19,287 nucleotides of DNA, taken from Desulfobacter sp. GTDB lineage: Bacteria; Desulfobacterota; Desulfobacteria; Desulfobacterales; Desulfobacteraceae. The stretch spans positions 1 to 19,287 of the forward strand of contig JAQYWJ010000015.1 in assembly GCA_030145005.1 (NCBI GenBank). The letters are read 5' to 3'. Below the pieces are notes generated by a model. It was not told where the DNA came from. It did not search any database and saw only the letters and a list, made by a program, of their open reading frames with translations. This document shows, in pieces, positions 8,901 to 15,768 of this stretch (position 1 is the stretch's first letter; every line of letters starts with the position of its first letter). A program made the translations under genes and the position numbers.

Positions 8901-9227
8901 GATTTTATCAATGTTAAAGTGGCCGGAGGAACCGACGTATTTGAGGCCGTGGTCAAGTCCGGTGAAAGCCGGTTCCGCCCTGTGATTTTGACCTCCTTCA
9001 CCACGGTGGCAGGCCTTGCCCCGCTTTTAACGGAAACAAGCTTCCAGGCCAAATTTCTTATTCCCATGGCCGTAAGTATCAGTTTCGGTCTGGTTGTCGC
9101 CACGGTGCTGACCCTGATTTTTGTACCGGCCCTGTATGTGGTGATTCGTGAATGGAGCCGGTTTTTAAAAGGCGGGCAGGATTTACAAAGAGATGGGTTG
9201 CAATCGGAATTGGACAAAGATCTATGA
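5994..9227 (+). CDS. RND-family efflux permease (AcrB-like, inner-membrane pump)
   Basis: 1077 residues, the normal length for a trimeric hydrophobe/amphiphile RND pump. TM1 (NLVMVFLIVAGMFTAMNMKR), the pore/porter domain repeat, TM2-6 with the proton-relay pair D397-D398 (GILVDDAIIVGENVY), the second porter half and TM8-12 are all visible. In TM10 the segment GVVVNDSLILIDFIN has Asn963-Asp964 where AcrB has its relay Lys, a common variant in this branch of the family. It exports drugs, solvents or lipophilic molecules by proton antiport together with the adaptor. It overlaps the adaptor and the methyltransferase by ATGA at both ends. No outer-membrane TolC gene lies in the window, so a channel encoded elsewhere is needed. 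Confidence 0.97.
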   Translation: MKALGKWSVEHRVTVNLVMVFLIVAGMFTAMNMKREMFPQFSLDMISIAVDYPGASPEDVEEGICIKIEEQLKSIEDIKTMYSSAVEGHAEVTLELDAGTDITDKLNEVRTEIDLIDSFPTQAEDPVVVEIKNNEPAIYVAVYGDVAERILKQTADKIRDDLVGFDEISLAELTGVREYEISVEISEENLRKFSLSFDDVVRAVGTGSLELPGGLVKTPGGEFLIRAKGKRYTGAEYEQIPLVTRTDGTVVRLGDVARVVDGFEDQDLQSRFNGQPAAMVVVERTSSQDTIAISNRVLAYIDNARDDLPKGIRLGHWYNIADMVQDRIDLLLKNGIQGIILVFVVLALFLDLGLAFWVASGIPITFMGAFLFLEYIGSSVNMLSLFGFIMTLGILVDDAIIVGENVYTHYAAGKTPKQAVMAAMEQVGGPVLMAVTTTIVAFAPLMFITGIMGKFIAVMPQSVICILFISLLEAFFILPAHLEGTLTHSSASGGRPKIYKVLFFWAHWLKTEIAYIHGMLRIRMEKGLNRVIYAYYLPILRYCIKNRYFTLVLGVGCLIISLGLIAGGHVPYTFFPKTDSDWMLSEIVYPLGTPFETTQDTIKQIETGAFKLNDYFRDRVEDKKDLIVNTFSLVGVIPRRDWKEGISGGHCGEAWIEILPAAKRPDILAAEVAAKWREFTGDILGAEQSSFTIIGGGPGGNPIEIRLHGSELSQMEAAAQVLKQEIASYPGTFDITDDFRSGKMEKQIYIRPGAESLGVTMADIATQLRQGYYGDEVLKIQRGKDDIKVMVRYSKQERETESSIDRFRIRTKDNREIPLNQVARIETQRGYATIKRVDRHRVITVTSNLDEDIANARNIVKDLSKNFLPDMIKRFPGVDYDLEGQAKRSKESMDSLMKGFIVAAMIIFLLLASQFRSYSQPLIIMTAIPFGLIGAIVGHFIMGLDITMISIFGIVALSGVVVNDSLILIDFINVKVAGGTDVFEAVVKSGESRFRPVILTSFTTVAGLAPLLTETSFQAKFLIPMAVSISFGLVVATVLTLIFVPALYVVIREWSRFLKGGQDLQRDGLQSELDKDL

Positions 9228-10093
9228 ATAATATGTTTACCGAGCAGTTTTGGATGGATGCCTGGGTCAATGATGTGGCAGGCAAAGATACCCTTGCCGT
9301 GCATAAGGGCTATTCAACCGCACAGTACTGGGACAATGCTTCGGTAACGTATAATACGAATAAAGATGAAATTAAAAGTCGGCGTACGACCCGTGCTCTG
9401 GCAGCGCTTAAGGAAAAGGGCCTGCTGTTTGAGGGCATGCGTGTCCTGGACATTGGCTGCGGTACCGGGATGATGGCTTTGGCCCTGGCACAGGAAGGGG
9501 CTTTGGTTACGGCCATGGATTTTTCTTCGGGCATGCTTGACCGGTTCAAATCAGATATCCCCAAAGACTTAAACAACCAAATTACCCTTGTGCAGGAAGA
9601 CTGGCTCCAGCTGGATATCCGGCAAAAAAGGTGGGAAAAGGCCTTTGATCTGGTCGTGGCATTTATGTCACCGGCCGTGGCCAACCCAAAGGCGTTTTCA
9701 AAAATGATCCAATGTGCGGCAAAGGGGTGTGCGGTCAGGGGGTGGGCTGCCCGGCGTCAGCCCCAAGTGCTCAAGGATCTGTGGGAAATGATCATGAACC
9801 GTCCTTTGGACGATAAGCCCCAGAGCATTCTTTATAAAATTAATCTGCTGTTTTCCATGGGGTTGTATCCGGACGTTTATTTTGACGTGGTGGAATGGGA
9901 TCAAATCGTTTCCGTGGAAACCGAAGCAGAAAACCAGATCTCTTTTTTTACAAAGGTGACTGGGAAATCTGACGGGGATATCCGGCCTGTGATCCATTCA
10001 TATCTGCAGAGCCGTGCAGGAAAAGGGCAGATTGAAAAAAAGCAGAAGGGACTGACCGCAACTGCTGTTTTTCTGGTTGATCCTTTGATTTAG
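9224..10093 (+). CDS. Class I SAM-dependent methyltransferase, third gene of the efflux operon
   Basis: 289 residues from the ATG at 9224, which overlaps the pump stop (ATGA). The frame is open back to 9152, but those codons lie inside the pump gene and read MEPVFKRRAGF..., so the shorter start (MNNMFTEQFWMDAW) is preferred. The Rossmann motif I VLDIGCGTG (residues 74-82) and the acidic motif II region (VTAMDFSSGML) are clear. Post-motif sequence includes DLVVAFMSPAV. The acceptor cannot be inferred; the N-terminal region with YWDNASVTYN is typical of small-molecule methyltransferases. Placement in the efflux operon may be functional (modifying a substrate before export) or accidental. It ends nine bases from the convergent regulator gene, with no obvious terminator between. 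Confidence 0.87.
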   Translation: MNNMFTEQFWMDAWVNDVAGKDTLAVHKGYSTAQYWDNASVTYNTNKDEIKSRRTTRALAALKEKGLLFEGMRVLDIGCGTGMMALALAQEGALVTAMDFSSGMLDRFKSDIPKDLNNQITLVQEDWLQLDIRQKRWEKAFDLVVAFMSPAVANPKAFSKMIQCAAKGCAVRGWAARRQPQVLKDLWEMIMNRPLDDKPQSILYKINLLFSMGLYPDVYFDVVEWDQIVSVETEAENQISFFTKVTGKSDGDIRPVIHSYLQSRAGKGQIEKKQKGLTATAVFLVDPLI

Positions 10094-10102
10094 GGACTGT
10101 GA

Positions 10103-10510
10103 CTAATTGTCTTCCCGGTGGCGGCAGTCGTCCATGCTTTGAATAAAGGCCTGGAATTTTTTAAAGGTGGATGTGTCCATGGCATGCTCCATGCGGCACG
10201 CGGTGTCGTCAGCCTTTTGTTCCTCCACGCCGATAAAGCGGATTAGGAAATCCTTTAACATAATATGGCGCTTTTCAATTTCTTTTGCTATTTTTTCACC
10301 TTTGGCTGTCAGGGTCACATAGCCGTAGGGTTCGTAATTGATCAGTTCCTGGGCTGCCAGTTTTTTGAGCATCCCGGTGACGGATCCGCGCTTGATGTCG
10401 AGCCGTTCGGCAATATCCTTTGACCGGGCAACCGTATTGGTTGTTTGAAGGTGAAGTATGGTTTCAAGATAGTCTTCCAGGCTTTCGGACAGGTCAAGTG
10501 ATTTGGTCAT
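10103..10510 (-). CDS. DtxR/MntR-family metal-dependent transcriptional regulator
   Basis: 135 residues. An N-terminal winged helix (LEDYLETILHL, DIAERLDIKRGSVTGMLKKL, YGYVTLTAKGEKIA) is followed by the dimerisation/metal domain (KRHIMLKDFLIRFIGV, DDTACRMEHAMD). There is no SH3-like third domain, as in MntR. By pattern against known members, the metal ligands are D13 (as in MntR), E16, H82, C105 (as in DtxR), E108 and H109, a mix of Mn-type and Fe-type residues. Metal-loaded dimers normally repress uptake genes. No iron or manganese transporter lies in the window, so its targets are elsewhere or include itself. ATG at 10510 is preceded by GGAGG seven bases upstream. Confidence 0.92.
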   Translation of the reverse strand: MTKSLDLSESLEDYLETILHLQTTNTVARSKDIAERLDIKRGSVTGMLKKLAAQELINYEPYGYVTLTAKGEKIAKEIEKRHIMLKDFLIRFIGVEEQKADDTACRMEHAMDTSTFKKFQAFIQSMDDCRHREDN

Positions 10511-10543
10511 TCATTTTCCTCCGGTTGAAATTTAGCATTTCTT

Positions 10544-10572
10544 ATAATGAAGCGTCTTGATAAGTTTATCAA
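10544..10572 (-). promoter_or_regulatory. Putative sigma70 promoter of the DtxR-family gene
   Basis: Reading leftward, TTGATA (10572-10567) is followed after exactly 17 bases by CATTAT (10549-10544). These match 5/6 and 4/6 of the consensus hexamers. Start of transcription would be near 10537, giving a leader of about 27 bases before the ATG, which contains the GGAGG ribosome site. Confidence 0.45.
10557..10572. promoter_or_regulatory. Palindrome TTGATAA-GT-TTATCAA, candidate operator
   Basis: Seven-base arms with a two-base centre form a near-perfect dyad that includes the -35 hexamer of the putative regulator promoter. The size and position suit a dimeric winged-helix repressor, so autoregulation by the DtxR-family protein is a reasonable guess. 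It does not match the classical DtxR/IdeR box (TTAGGTTAGCCTAACCTAA) closely. Confidence 0.4.
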
Positions 10573-10639
10573 TATATTTTTTAAAAGTTTCAAAAAAAAT
10601 TAGGCATTGTCTTACATTTTGCAGGCCAAGTCTAAAGTG

Positions 10640-10667
10640 TTGTCAGATCGTACAATTTGATTATAGT
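10640..10667 (+). promoter_or_regulatory. Putative sigma70 promoter of lon
   Basis: TTGTCA (10640-10645), a 16-base spacer and TATAGT (10662-10667, 5/6 to consensus). Transcription would start near 10674, leaving a leader of about 57 bases with AGAGG (10719-10723) seven bases before the lon ATG. No CIRCE element and no sigma32-type promoter was seen. Confidence 0.45.
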
Positions 10668-10730
10668 ATTAGAAGATGTTGTTGCAGACTTCACCAGTAA
10701 ACAATAACTTTTCATGATAGAGGTAAACCC

Positions 10731-13130
10731 ATGAGCGATGATTCCAGACCTATTACGCCAGAGATTGTAACAGAAGAGGAAGAGGAAAAGGAAAACAACA
10801 GCGGGCTGGTTACCCAGAATACAAAGCCTACATTTTTGTATCTTGTCCCCATAACCGGACGTCCCCACCTGCCGGCACAGGTCCAGCCTTTAGTTGTCAA
10901 CAAGAAGCGCTGGGAAGAAACCCTGACTAAGTCAGCCAAGGAGAACCGGGGGCTTTTAGGGCTGACCTATTTCAGTGAAGTCAAGGGAAAGTATGTATAT
11001 AAAGAAGAATTTCCCAAGATCGGATGCGTTGTACGCATGCTCAATGTCCAGGAAGTGGAGGGTAATCTGCAGTTCATTGCCCAGGGCCTGGAACGGTTTA
11101 AGATTAAAAAATTTTTGTCTGACAAGCCGCCCTTTGTGGCGGAAGTGGAATATTTCCCTGAATCCAAGGACGATGAGGATGAGGTCAAGGCCTATGCCAT
11201 TTCCATTATTTCAAATATCAAGCAGCTTTTATCCTTGAATCCTTTGTATTCGGAAGAACTCAAACAATACCTGAATCGTTTTTCACCGGACCAGCCGTCG
11301 CCCCTGACCGATTTTGCGGCAGGCATTACCACGGCTTCCGGGGATGATCTGCAGGATATCCTTGAAACCGAATCCATTCTGGACCGGATGAAAAAGGTGA
11401 TGATGCTTCTGCAAAAGGAGATTGAGATCGCCAAGCTGCAGACAAAAATCCAGAAGGACATCAACATCAAGGTGGATGACAATAAACGCAAGTTTTTTCT
11501 CAGAGAGCAGCTTAAGGCCATCCAGAAAGAGCTTGGCATTCAAAAGGACGACAAAACGTCTGATGTGGATAAGTTCAAGGAGCGGTTTGAGGAACTTGAC
11601 CCGCCGGAACATGTGGTCAAACGCTTTGCCGAGGAAATTGAAAAACTGTCCGTGCTGGAAATCGGGTCTTCGGAATACGGGGTGACCCGTAACTATCTGG
11701 ACTGGGTCACCTCTTTTCCCTGGGGGGTGTATTCCGAAGATAATGTTGATATAGCGCGGGCCGAAAAAGTGCTTGACCGAGATCATGCAGGGCTCTCCGA
11801 TGTCAAGGAGCGGATCATCGAGTTCTTTGCCGCAGGCGTGTATAAAAAGGATATTTCAGGGTCCATCATTTTGTTTGTGGGACCGCCCGGCGTGGGAAAA
11901 ACTTCCATTGGCAAGTCCATTGCCGAAGCCCTGGGCCGAAAATTTTATCGGTTTTCCCTAGGGGGAATGCGCGACGAGGCCGAGATAAAGGGGCATCGAC
12001 GCACCTATGTGGGAGCTTTGCCCGGCAAATTGGTCCAGGCCCTGAAAGATACGGCCGTGGCCAACCCTGTGATCATGCTTGATGAGGTTGATAAGATAGG
12101 TATATCTTACCAGGGAGATCCTGCTTCGGCATTGCTGGAAGTGCTGGATCCCGAGCAGAATTCAGCATTTTTGGATCATTACCTGGATCTTCGCATTGAT
12201 TTGTCCAAGGTGCTGTTCATCTGCACGGCCAATACCCTGGACACCATCCCGCCCCCCTTGCTGGACCGTATGGATCGTATTAATTTAAGCGGGTATATCA
12301 CCTCCGAGAAACTGGAGATCGCAAGAAAGCATCTGTGGCCCAAGCTTTTGAAGCGAAATAAGCTCAATGCTTCCATCATCACCATCACCGAGCCCACCAT
12401 CCGGCATCTCATTGAGGGCTATGCCCGGGAAGCCGGGGTTCGTAACCTTGAAAAGTCTTTGAACAAGATCATCCGCAAAAGTATTGTCAAGATTTTAAAG
12501 GAGAACAAAGAGAAGATACAAATCAACATCAAGTCCCTGGAAGATCTGCTGGGACCGCCTATATTCACCCAGGAAAAGCAGATGACGGGGGTAGGCATTG
12601 TGACAGGTCTTGCCTGGACCGCCATGGGCGGTGTTACGTTGTCCATTGAGGCGGTGAAGGTGCATGGAAAAAATGCCGGGTTCAAGCTGACCGGAATGCT
12701 TGGGGACGTGATGCAGGAATCCGCCTCCATTGCGCTTTCCCATGTGCGCTCGTCATCAAAACTTTACGGTATCAGTGGTGACTATTTTGATGAGGCCTTT
12801 ATCCATATCCATGTGCCCGAAGGGGCCACGCCCAAGGATGGCCCGAGTGCCGGCATAACCATTGCCACAGCCATTGTGTCCCTGGCGGCGGGCCGGCAAA
12901 TCAAAAGATCTTTGGCAATGACCGGCGAGCTTACACTTACAGGCGATATCCTGCCCGTGGGCGGAATCAAGGAAAAAATCATTGCCGCCCGGCGGGTGGG
13001 TATTAAAGAGATCATCCTGCCCCATGGGTGTATCAGTGATTTTACGAAACTGCCCGAACATATTAAAGAGGGCATTGAGTTTCATTTTGTTAAAAAATAT
13101 AAAGAGGTCTACAAGATAGTTTTTGGGTAA
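10731..13130 (+). CDS. lon: ATP-dependent Lon protease (LonA type)
   Basis: 799 residues, the usual LonA length. An acidic head (EEEEEKENN, residues ~16-24) precedes the N-terminal substrate-binding domain and a coiled region around 225-270 (KEIEIAKLQTKIQKDINIKV, REQLKAIQKELG). The AAA+ module has Walker A GPPGVGKT (384-391) and Walker B VIMLDEVDK (D451, E452), with a sensor/arginine region after. The proteolytic domain has the Ser-Lys dyad: S706 in PKDGPSAG and K749 in GGIKEK, 43 residues apart as in E. coli Lon. It degrades misfolded and regulatory proteins in the cytoplasm. The N-domain opening (FLYLVPITGRPHLPAQVQPL) departs from the common LPVLPLRDVVVFP form, placing it in a divergent LonA branch. 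ATG 10731 has AGAGG seven bases upstream. Confidence 0.98.
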   Translation: MSDDSRPITPEIVTEEEEEKENNSGLVTQNTKPTFLYLVPITGRPHLPAQVQPLVVNKKRWEETLTKSAKENRGLLGLTYFSEVKGKYVYKEEFPKIGCVVRMLNVQEVEGNLQFIAQGLERFKIKKFLSDKPPFVAEVEYFPESKDDEDEVKAYAISIISNIKQLLSLNPLYSEELKQYLNRFSPDQPSPLTDFAAGITTASGDDLQDILETESILDRMKKVMMLLQKEIEIAKLQTKIQKDINIKVDDNKRKFFLREQLKAIQKELGIQKDDKTSDVDKFKERFEELDPPEHVVKRFAEEIEKLSVLEIGSSEYGVTRNYLDWVTSFPWGVYSEDNVDIARAEKVLDRDHAGLSDVKERIIEFFAAGVYKKDISGSIILFVGPPGVGKTSIGKSIAEALGRKFYRFSLGGMRDEAEIKGHRRTYVGALPGKLVQALKDTAVANPVIMLDEVDKIGISYQGDPASALLEVLDPEQNSAFLDHYLDLRIDLSKVLFICTANTLDTIPPPLLDRMDRINLSGYITSEKLEIARKHLWPKLLKRNKLNASIITITEPTIRHLIEGYAREAGVRNLEKSLNKIIRKSIVKILKENKEKIQINIKSLEDLLGPPIFTQEKQMTGVGIVTGLAWTAMGGVTLSIEAVKVHGKNAGFKLTGMLGDVMQESASIALSHVRSSSKLYGISGDYFDEAFIHIHVPEGATPKDGPSAGITIATAIVSLAAGRQIKRSLAMTGELTLTGDILPVGGIKEKIIAARRVGIKEIILPHGCISDFTKLPEHIKEGIEFHFVKKYKEVYKIVFG

Positions 13131-13155
13131 ACAGGCTCTAAAATTTACAAGGATA

Positions 13156-13195
13156 CCGTCCCGAATCTTTTAAAAGATTCGGGACGGCACTTTTT
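13156..13195 (+). terminator. Rho-independent terminator of lon
   Basis: A perfect 32-base palindrome (13156-13187), whose left arm is CCGTCCCGAATCTTTT, is followed by CACTTTTT. It sits 25 bases after the lon stop. No T-tract lies on the opposite side, so it acts mainly on the plus strand. Confidence 0.9.
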
Positions 13196-13311
13196 GGGTT
13201 ATATGAAAATCAAAGTAACTTATTGAATTGCTTTTATGTTTCGTTATGGGTTGAGTCTGGGTGTTGATAGACCGGATCAGCCCATGGCTGTTATTTATAG
13301 ATTCCCTTAGA

Positions 13312-14283
13312 TTAAACTGTTGCCCTGATTTTTTCCCACACCGGACTCGGGATCTGGGCACCCATGACCTGGCATACCTCATATCCGCATATTGATCCTA
13401 ACTGACCGCTTTTTTCGATGGGAAGGTCGTTGGCAATGCCGTATAAAAAGCCGGCTGCCCACAAATCCCCGGCTCCTGTGGTGTCAACCGGCGCATTGCC
13501 TCTTACCGGCTCAATGCGGGTGACTGAATTGTCGTGGCGAACATAGCTGCCCCGGCTTCCCACTTTTAAAACTGCATATGTAACGTTGTCAGACAGCTTT
13601 TCAAGGGCGGTATTTTCATCTGATTCCCCGGTATAGGCCTTTGCTTCGTCCTCGTTGGCAATGAGGATGTCCACATATTCCTTGACCAAATCCTGCAGAA
13701 TATCTTTGGATGCATTGACCACCTCAAAGCTTGCCAGATCCAGGGCCACCAGGGCACCGGCCTCTTTAGCCGCTTTGACCGCGGCCATCATCAGGTCGCG
13801 GTTAAACAGCAGATAGCCTTCCACAAGGGCAATGGCCGTGTTTGAAAACATCTGACTGGTAACGGCGGCAGGGTCCAGCAGACTTGACGCACCAAGATCC
13901 GTGAACATGGAACGTTGGGCATCCGGTGTTACAACGGATAACACCTTGCCTGTGGGGGTGTCAAAGTAACTGAGTACGGGTTCCACCCGGCACTCCCGGA
14001 CCTCGCTTTCAAAAATATCCCCGTAATCATCTTTGCCCCGGGCCCCGATGAACCTGGCTGCACCGCCAAGCTTGCCCACACCCAGGATGGTGTTGCAGGC
14101 AGCCCCGCCGGGCACAATCACCGGTACCTGGGACGAGGCTGATATGATGGCCTGCTGTTCATCTGCCGTAGCATAGGTCATTCCACCTTTTTCTTTGTTA
14201 AATTTTTGTAAGAATTCATCGGTATCGTTGATAAGAACATCCACTAAGGCAGAGCCGATTCCTGTGATGGTATTAGAAGGCAT
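13312..14283 (-). CDS. PfkB-family kinase, probable adenosine kinase
   Basis: 323 residues from ATG 14283, which has GGAG seven bases upstream (complement of 14291-14294). The frame continues upstream to 14379, but that start has no ribosome site and would lie upstream of the promoter. Both PfkB signatures are present: GGAACNTILGVGKLGG near residue 70, and DTTGAGDLWAAGFLYG (267-282) with catalytic Asp273 and the anion hole GAGD. An NEDEAKAYTG segment (the metal/ATP-side motif) is also seen. It transfers phosphate from ATP to a sugar or nucleoside hydroxyl. Adenosine is the most likely substrate because the gene diverges from metK-ahcY, whose pathway releases adenosine. Ribokinase or another sugar-kinase activity is the alternative; sequence alone does not settle it. 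Confidence 0.87.
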   Translation of the reverse strand: MPSNTITGIGSALVDVLINDTDEFLQKFNKEKGGMTYATADEQQAIISASSQVPVIVPGGAACNTILGVGKLGGAARFIGARGKDDYGDIFESEVRECRVEPVLSYFDTPTGKVLSVVTPDAQRSMFTDLGASSLLDPAAVTSQMFSNTAIALVEGYLLFNRDLMMAAVKAAKEAGALVALDLASFEVVNASKDILQDLVKEYVDILIANEDEAKAYTGESDENTALEKLSDNVTYAVLKVGSRGSYVRHDNSVTRIEPVRGNAPVDTTGAGDLWAAGFLYGIANDLPIEKSGQLGSICGYEVCQVMGAQIPSPVWEKIRATV

Positions 14284-14326
14284 AATATATCTCCAGTTGT
14301 AGATAATTGTTTTAAAAATGATGGCT

Positions 14327-14355
14327 ATCATCAAAAAGTCCGGCTTGCTTGTCAA
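14327..14355 (-). promoter_or_regulatory. Putative promoter of the PfkB/adenosine kinase gene
   Basis: Reading leftward, a perfect TTGACA (14355-14350), a 17-base spacer and GATGAT (14332-14327, 4/6). The -10 overlaps a short dyad ATGAT-GGCT-ATCAT (14318-14331), a possible operator. The predicted leader is about 37 bases and carries the GGAG ribosome site. Confidence 0.5.
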
Positions 14356-14413
14356 GGTATTTTTACAAAGCTTATGCAAATATACAGATATCTTGATGTA
14401 TTTTTATGGGCCA

Positions 14414-14442
14414 TTGACAAAGATGATGATAACTGTCATTAA
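14414..14442 (+). promoter_or_regulatory. Possible promoter of metK-ahcY
   Basis: A perfect TTGACA (14414-14419) is followed by 17 bases and CATTAA (14437-14442), a poor -10. If used, the leader would be about 125 bases long, enough for a regulatory structure. I recognised no SAM or SAH riboswitch by eye in 14443-14574. Confidence 0.3.
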
Positions 14443-14574
14443 TATATCGGTTTTTGCTTTTCCCGCATTGGGTTTTATAGATCCAAAATTCCAATATTGT
14501 AGCGTCTGAGCCGGGAAATTTTATACCAAAACGCATAAATAAATCACCCCATATTAAGAGCGTAAGGAGATATT

Positions 14575-15747
14575 ATGTCAGAAAACAAATCTTTTCTGTT
14601 TACATCCGAATCCGTGACCGAAGGCCATCCTGACAAGGTGGCAGATGCCATCTCAGACAGTATTCTCGATGCCATCATGGCCGAAGACAAAAAATGTCGT
14701 GTGGCCTGTGAGACACTTGTTACCACTGGGCTTGCAATGGTGGCCGGTGAAATTACAACCGACTGCTATGTGGATATTCCCGAAGTGGTCAGAACCACCA
14801 TCAAGGATATTGGCTACAACTCCTCCAACATGGGCTTTGACTGGCAGACCTGTTCCGTGATCACCAGCATTGATCATCAGAGCGCCGACATTGCCCAGGG
14901 GGTAAATGAAGGCGACGGACTCTTCAAGGAACAGGGTGCCGGCGACCAGGGCCTGATGTTCGGTTATGCCACCAATGAGACCGAAGAGCTGATGCCCATG
15001 CCCATCGTCTATGCCCATAAGCTGACCAAACGGTTGGCCCAGGTTAGGAAGAACGGGGCCCTTGATTTTCTGCGTCCTGACGGAAAATCACAGGTCAGCA
15101 TCGAATATGTGGACGGCGTGCCCAAACGGGTTGACACAGTAGTTGTCTCCACCCAGCACTCACCGGATATTTCCTATGCGGATCTTAAGGCTGCCGTAAT
15201 CAAGGAAGTGATTAAAAAGGTGATCCCTGAAGAGATGATGGACGGTGACACCCGGTTTTTCATCAACCCCACCGGCCGTTTTGTTGTGGGCGGCCCCATG
15301 GGTGACTGTGGTGTGACGGGACGTAAAATCATCGTAGACACTTACGGTGGTCAGGGCAGCCACGGCGGCGGCTGTTTTTCAGGAAAAGATCCTTCCAAGG
15401 TTGATCGTTCCGCCTCTTATATGGGCCGGTATGTAGCCAAGAATCTGGTGGCAGCAGGGCTTGCGGACAAGTGCGAAGTACAGATCGCCTATGCCATCGG
15501 CGTGGCCGAACCTGTATCCATGATGGTGGATTTCATGGGAACCGGAAAGATTTCAGAATCAAAAGCGGGTGACATTGTCAAAGAGGTGTTTGACCTGCGC
15601 CCGGCAGGGATTATCACCGAGCTGGACCTGCTGCGTCCCATCTACAGAAAAACATCTGCCTACGGGCACTTTGGACGCAAAGACCCTGATTTTTATTGGG
15701 AAAGAATCACTAAAGCCGACCAGATCAGATCCCTTGCAGGGTTATAA
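14575..15747 (+). CDS. metK: S-adenosylmethionine synthetase
   Basis: 390 residues, normal for the bacterial enzyme. It makes SAM from methionine and ATP, releasing phosphate and pyrophosphate, as a cytoplasmic tetramer. The N-terminal catalytic motif GHPDKVADAISD (His18), the hexapeptide GAGDQG (121-126) and the P-loop-like GGGCFSGKDPSKVDRSASY (265 on) are intact. AAGGAG lies five bases before the ATG. It is followed after 21 bases by ahcY with its own AAGGAG, so the two form an operon of consecutive methyl-cycle steps. The gene diverges from the adenosine kinase candidate. Confidence 0.98.
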   Translation: MSENKSFLFTSESVTEGHPDKVADAISDSILDAIMAEDKKCRVACETLVTTGLAMVAGEITTDCYVDIPEVVRTTIKDIGYNSSNMGFDWQTCSVITSIDHQSADIAQGVNEGDGLFKEQGAGDQGLMFGYATNETEELMPMPIVYAHKLTKRLAQVRKNGALDFLRPDGKSQVSIEYVDGVPKRVDTVVVSTQHSPDISYADLKAAVIKEVIKKVIPEEMMDGDTRFFINPTGRFVVGGPMGDCGVTGRKIIVDTYGGQGSHGGGCFSGKDPSKVDRSASYMGRYVAKNLVAAGLADKCEVQIAYAIGVAEPVSMMVDFMGTGKISESKAGDIVKEVFDLRPAGIITELDLLRPIYRKTSAYGHFGRKDPDFYWERITKADQIRSLAGL

Positions 15748-15768
15748 TTTAAAGGAAAAGGAGTTTTT

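Noticed and set aside
9152..9223. Longer N-terminus for the methyltransferase
   Set aside because: These 24 codons lie inside the pump gene and read as arbitrary basic sequence; the ATG at 9224 overlaps the pump stop in the same way as the upstream junction.
14284..14379. Longer N-terminus for the PfkB kinase
   Set aside because: No ribosome site, and it would start upstream of the predicted promoter; the ATG at 14283 has GGAG at the right distance and leads straight into the conserved fold.
14443..14574. SAM or SAH riboswitch before metK
   Set aside because: No known core was recognised by eye; a covariance-model search is needed to decide.
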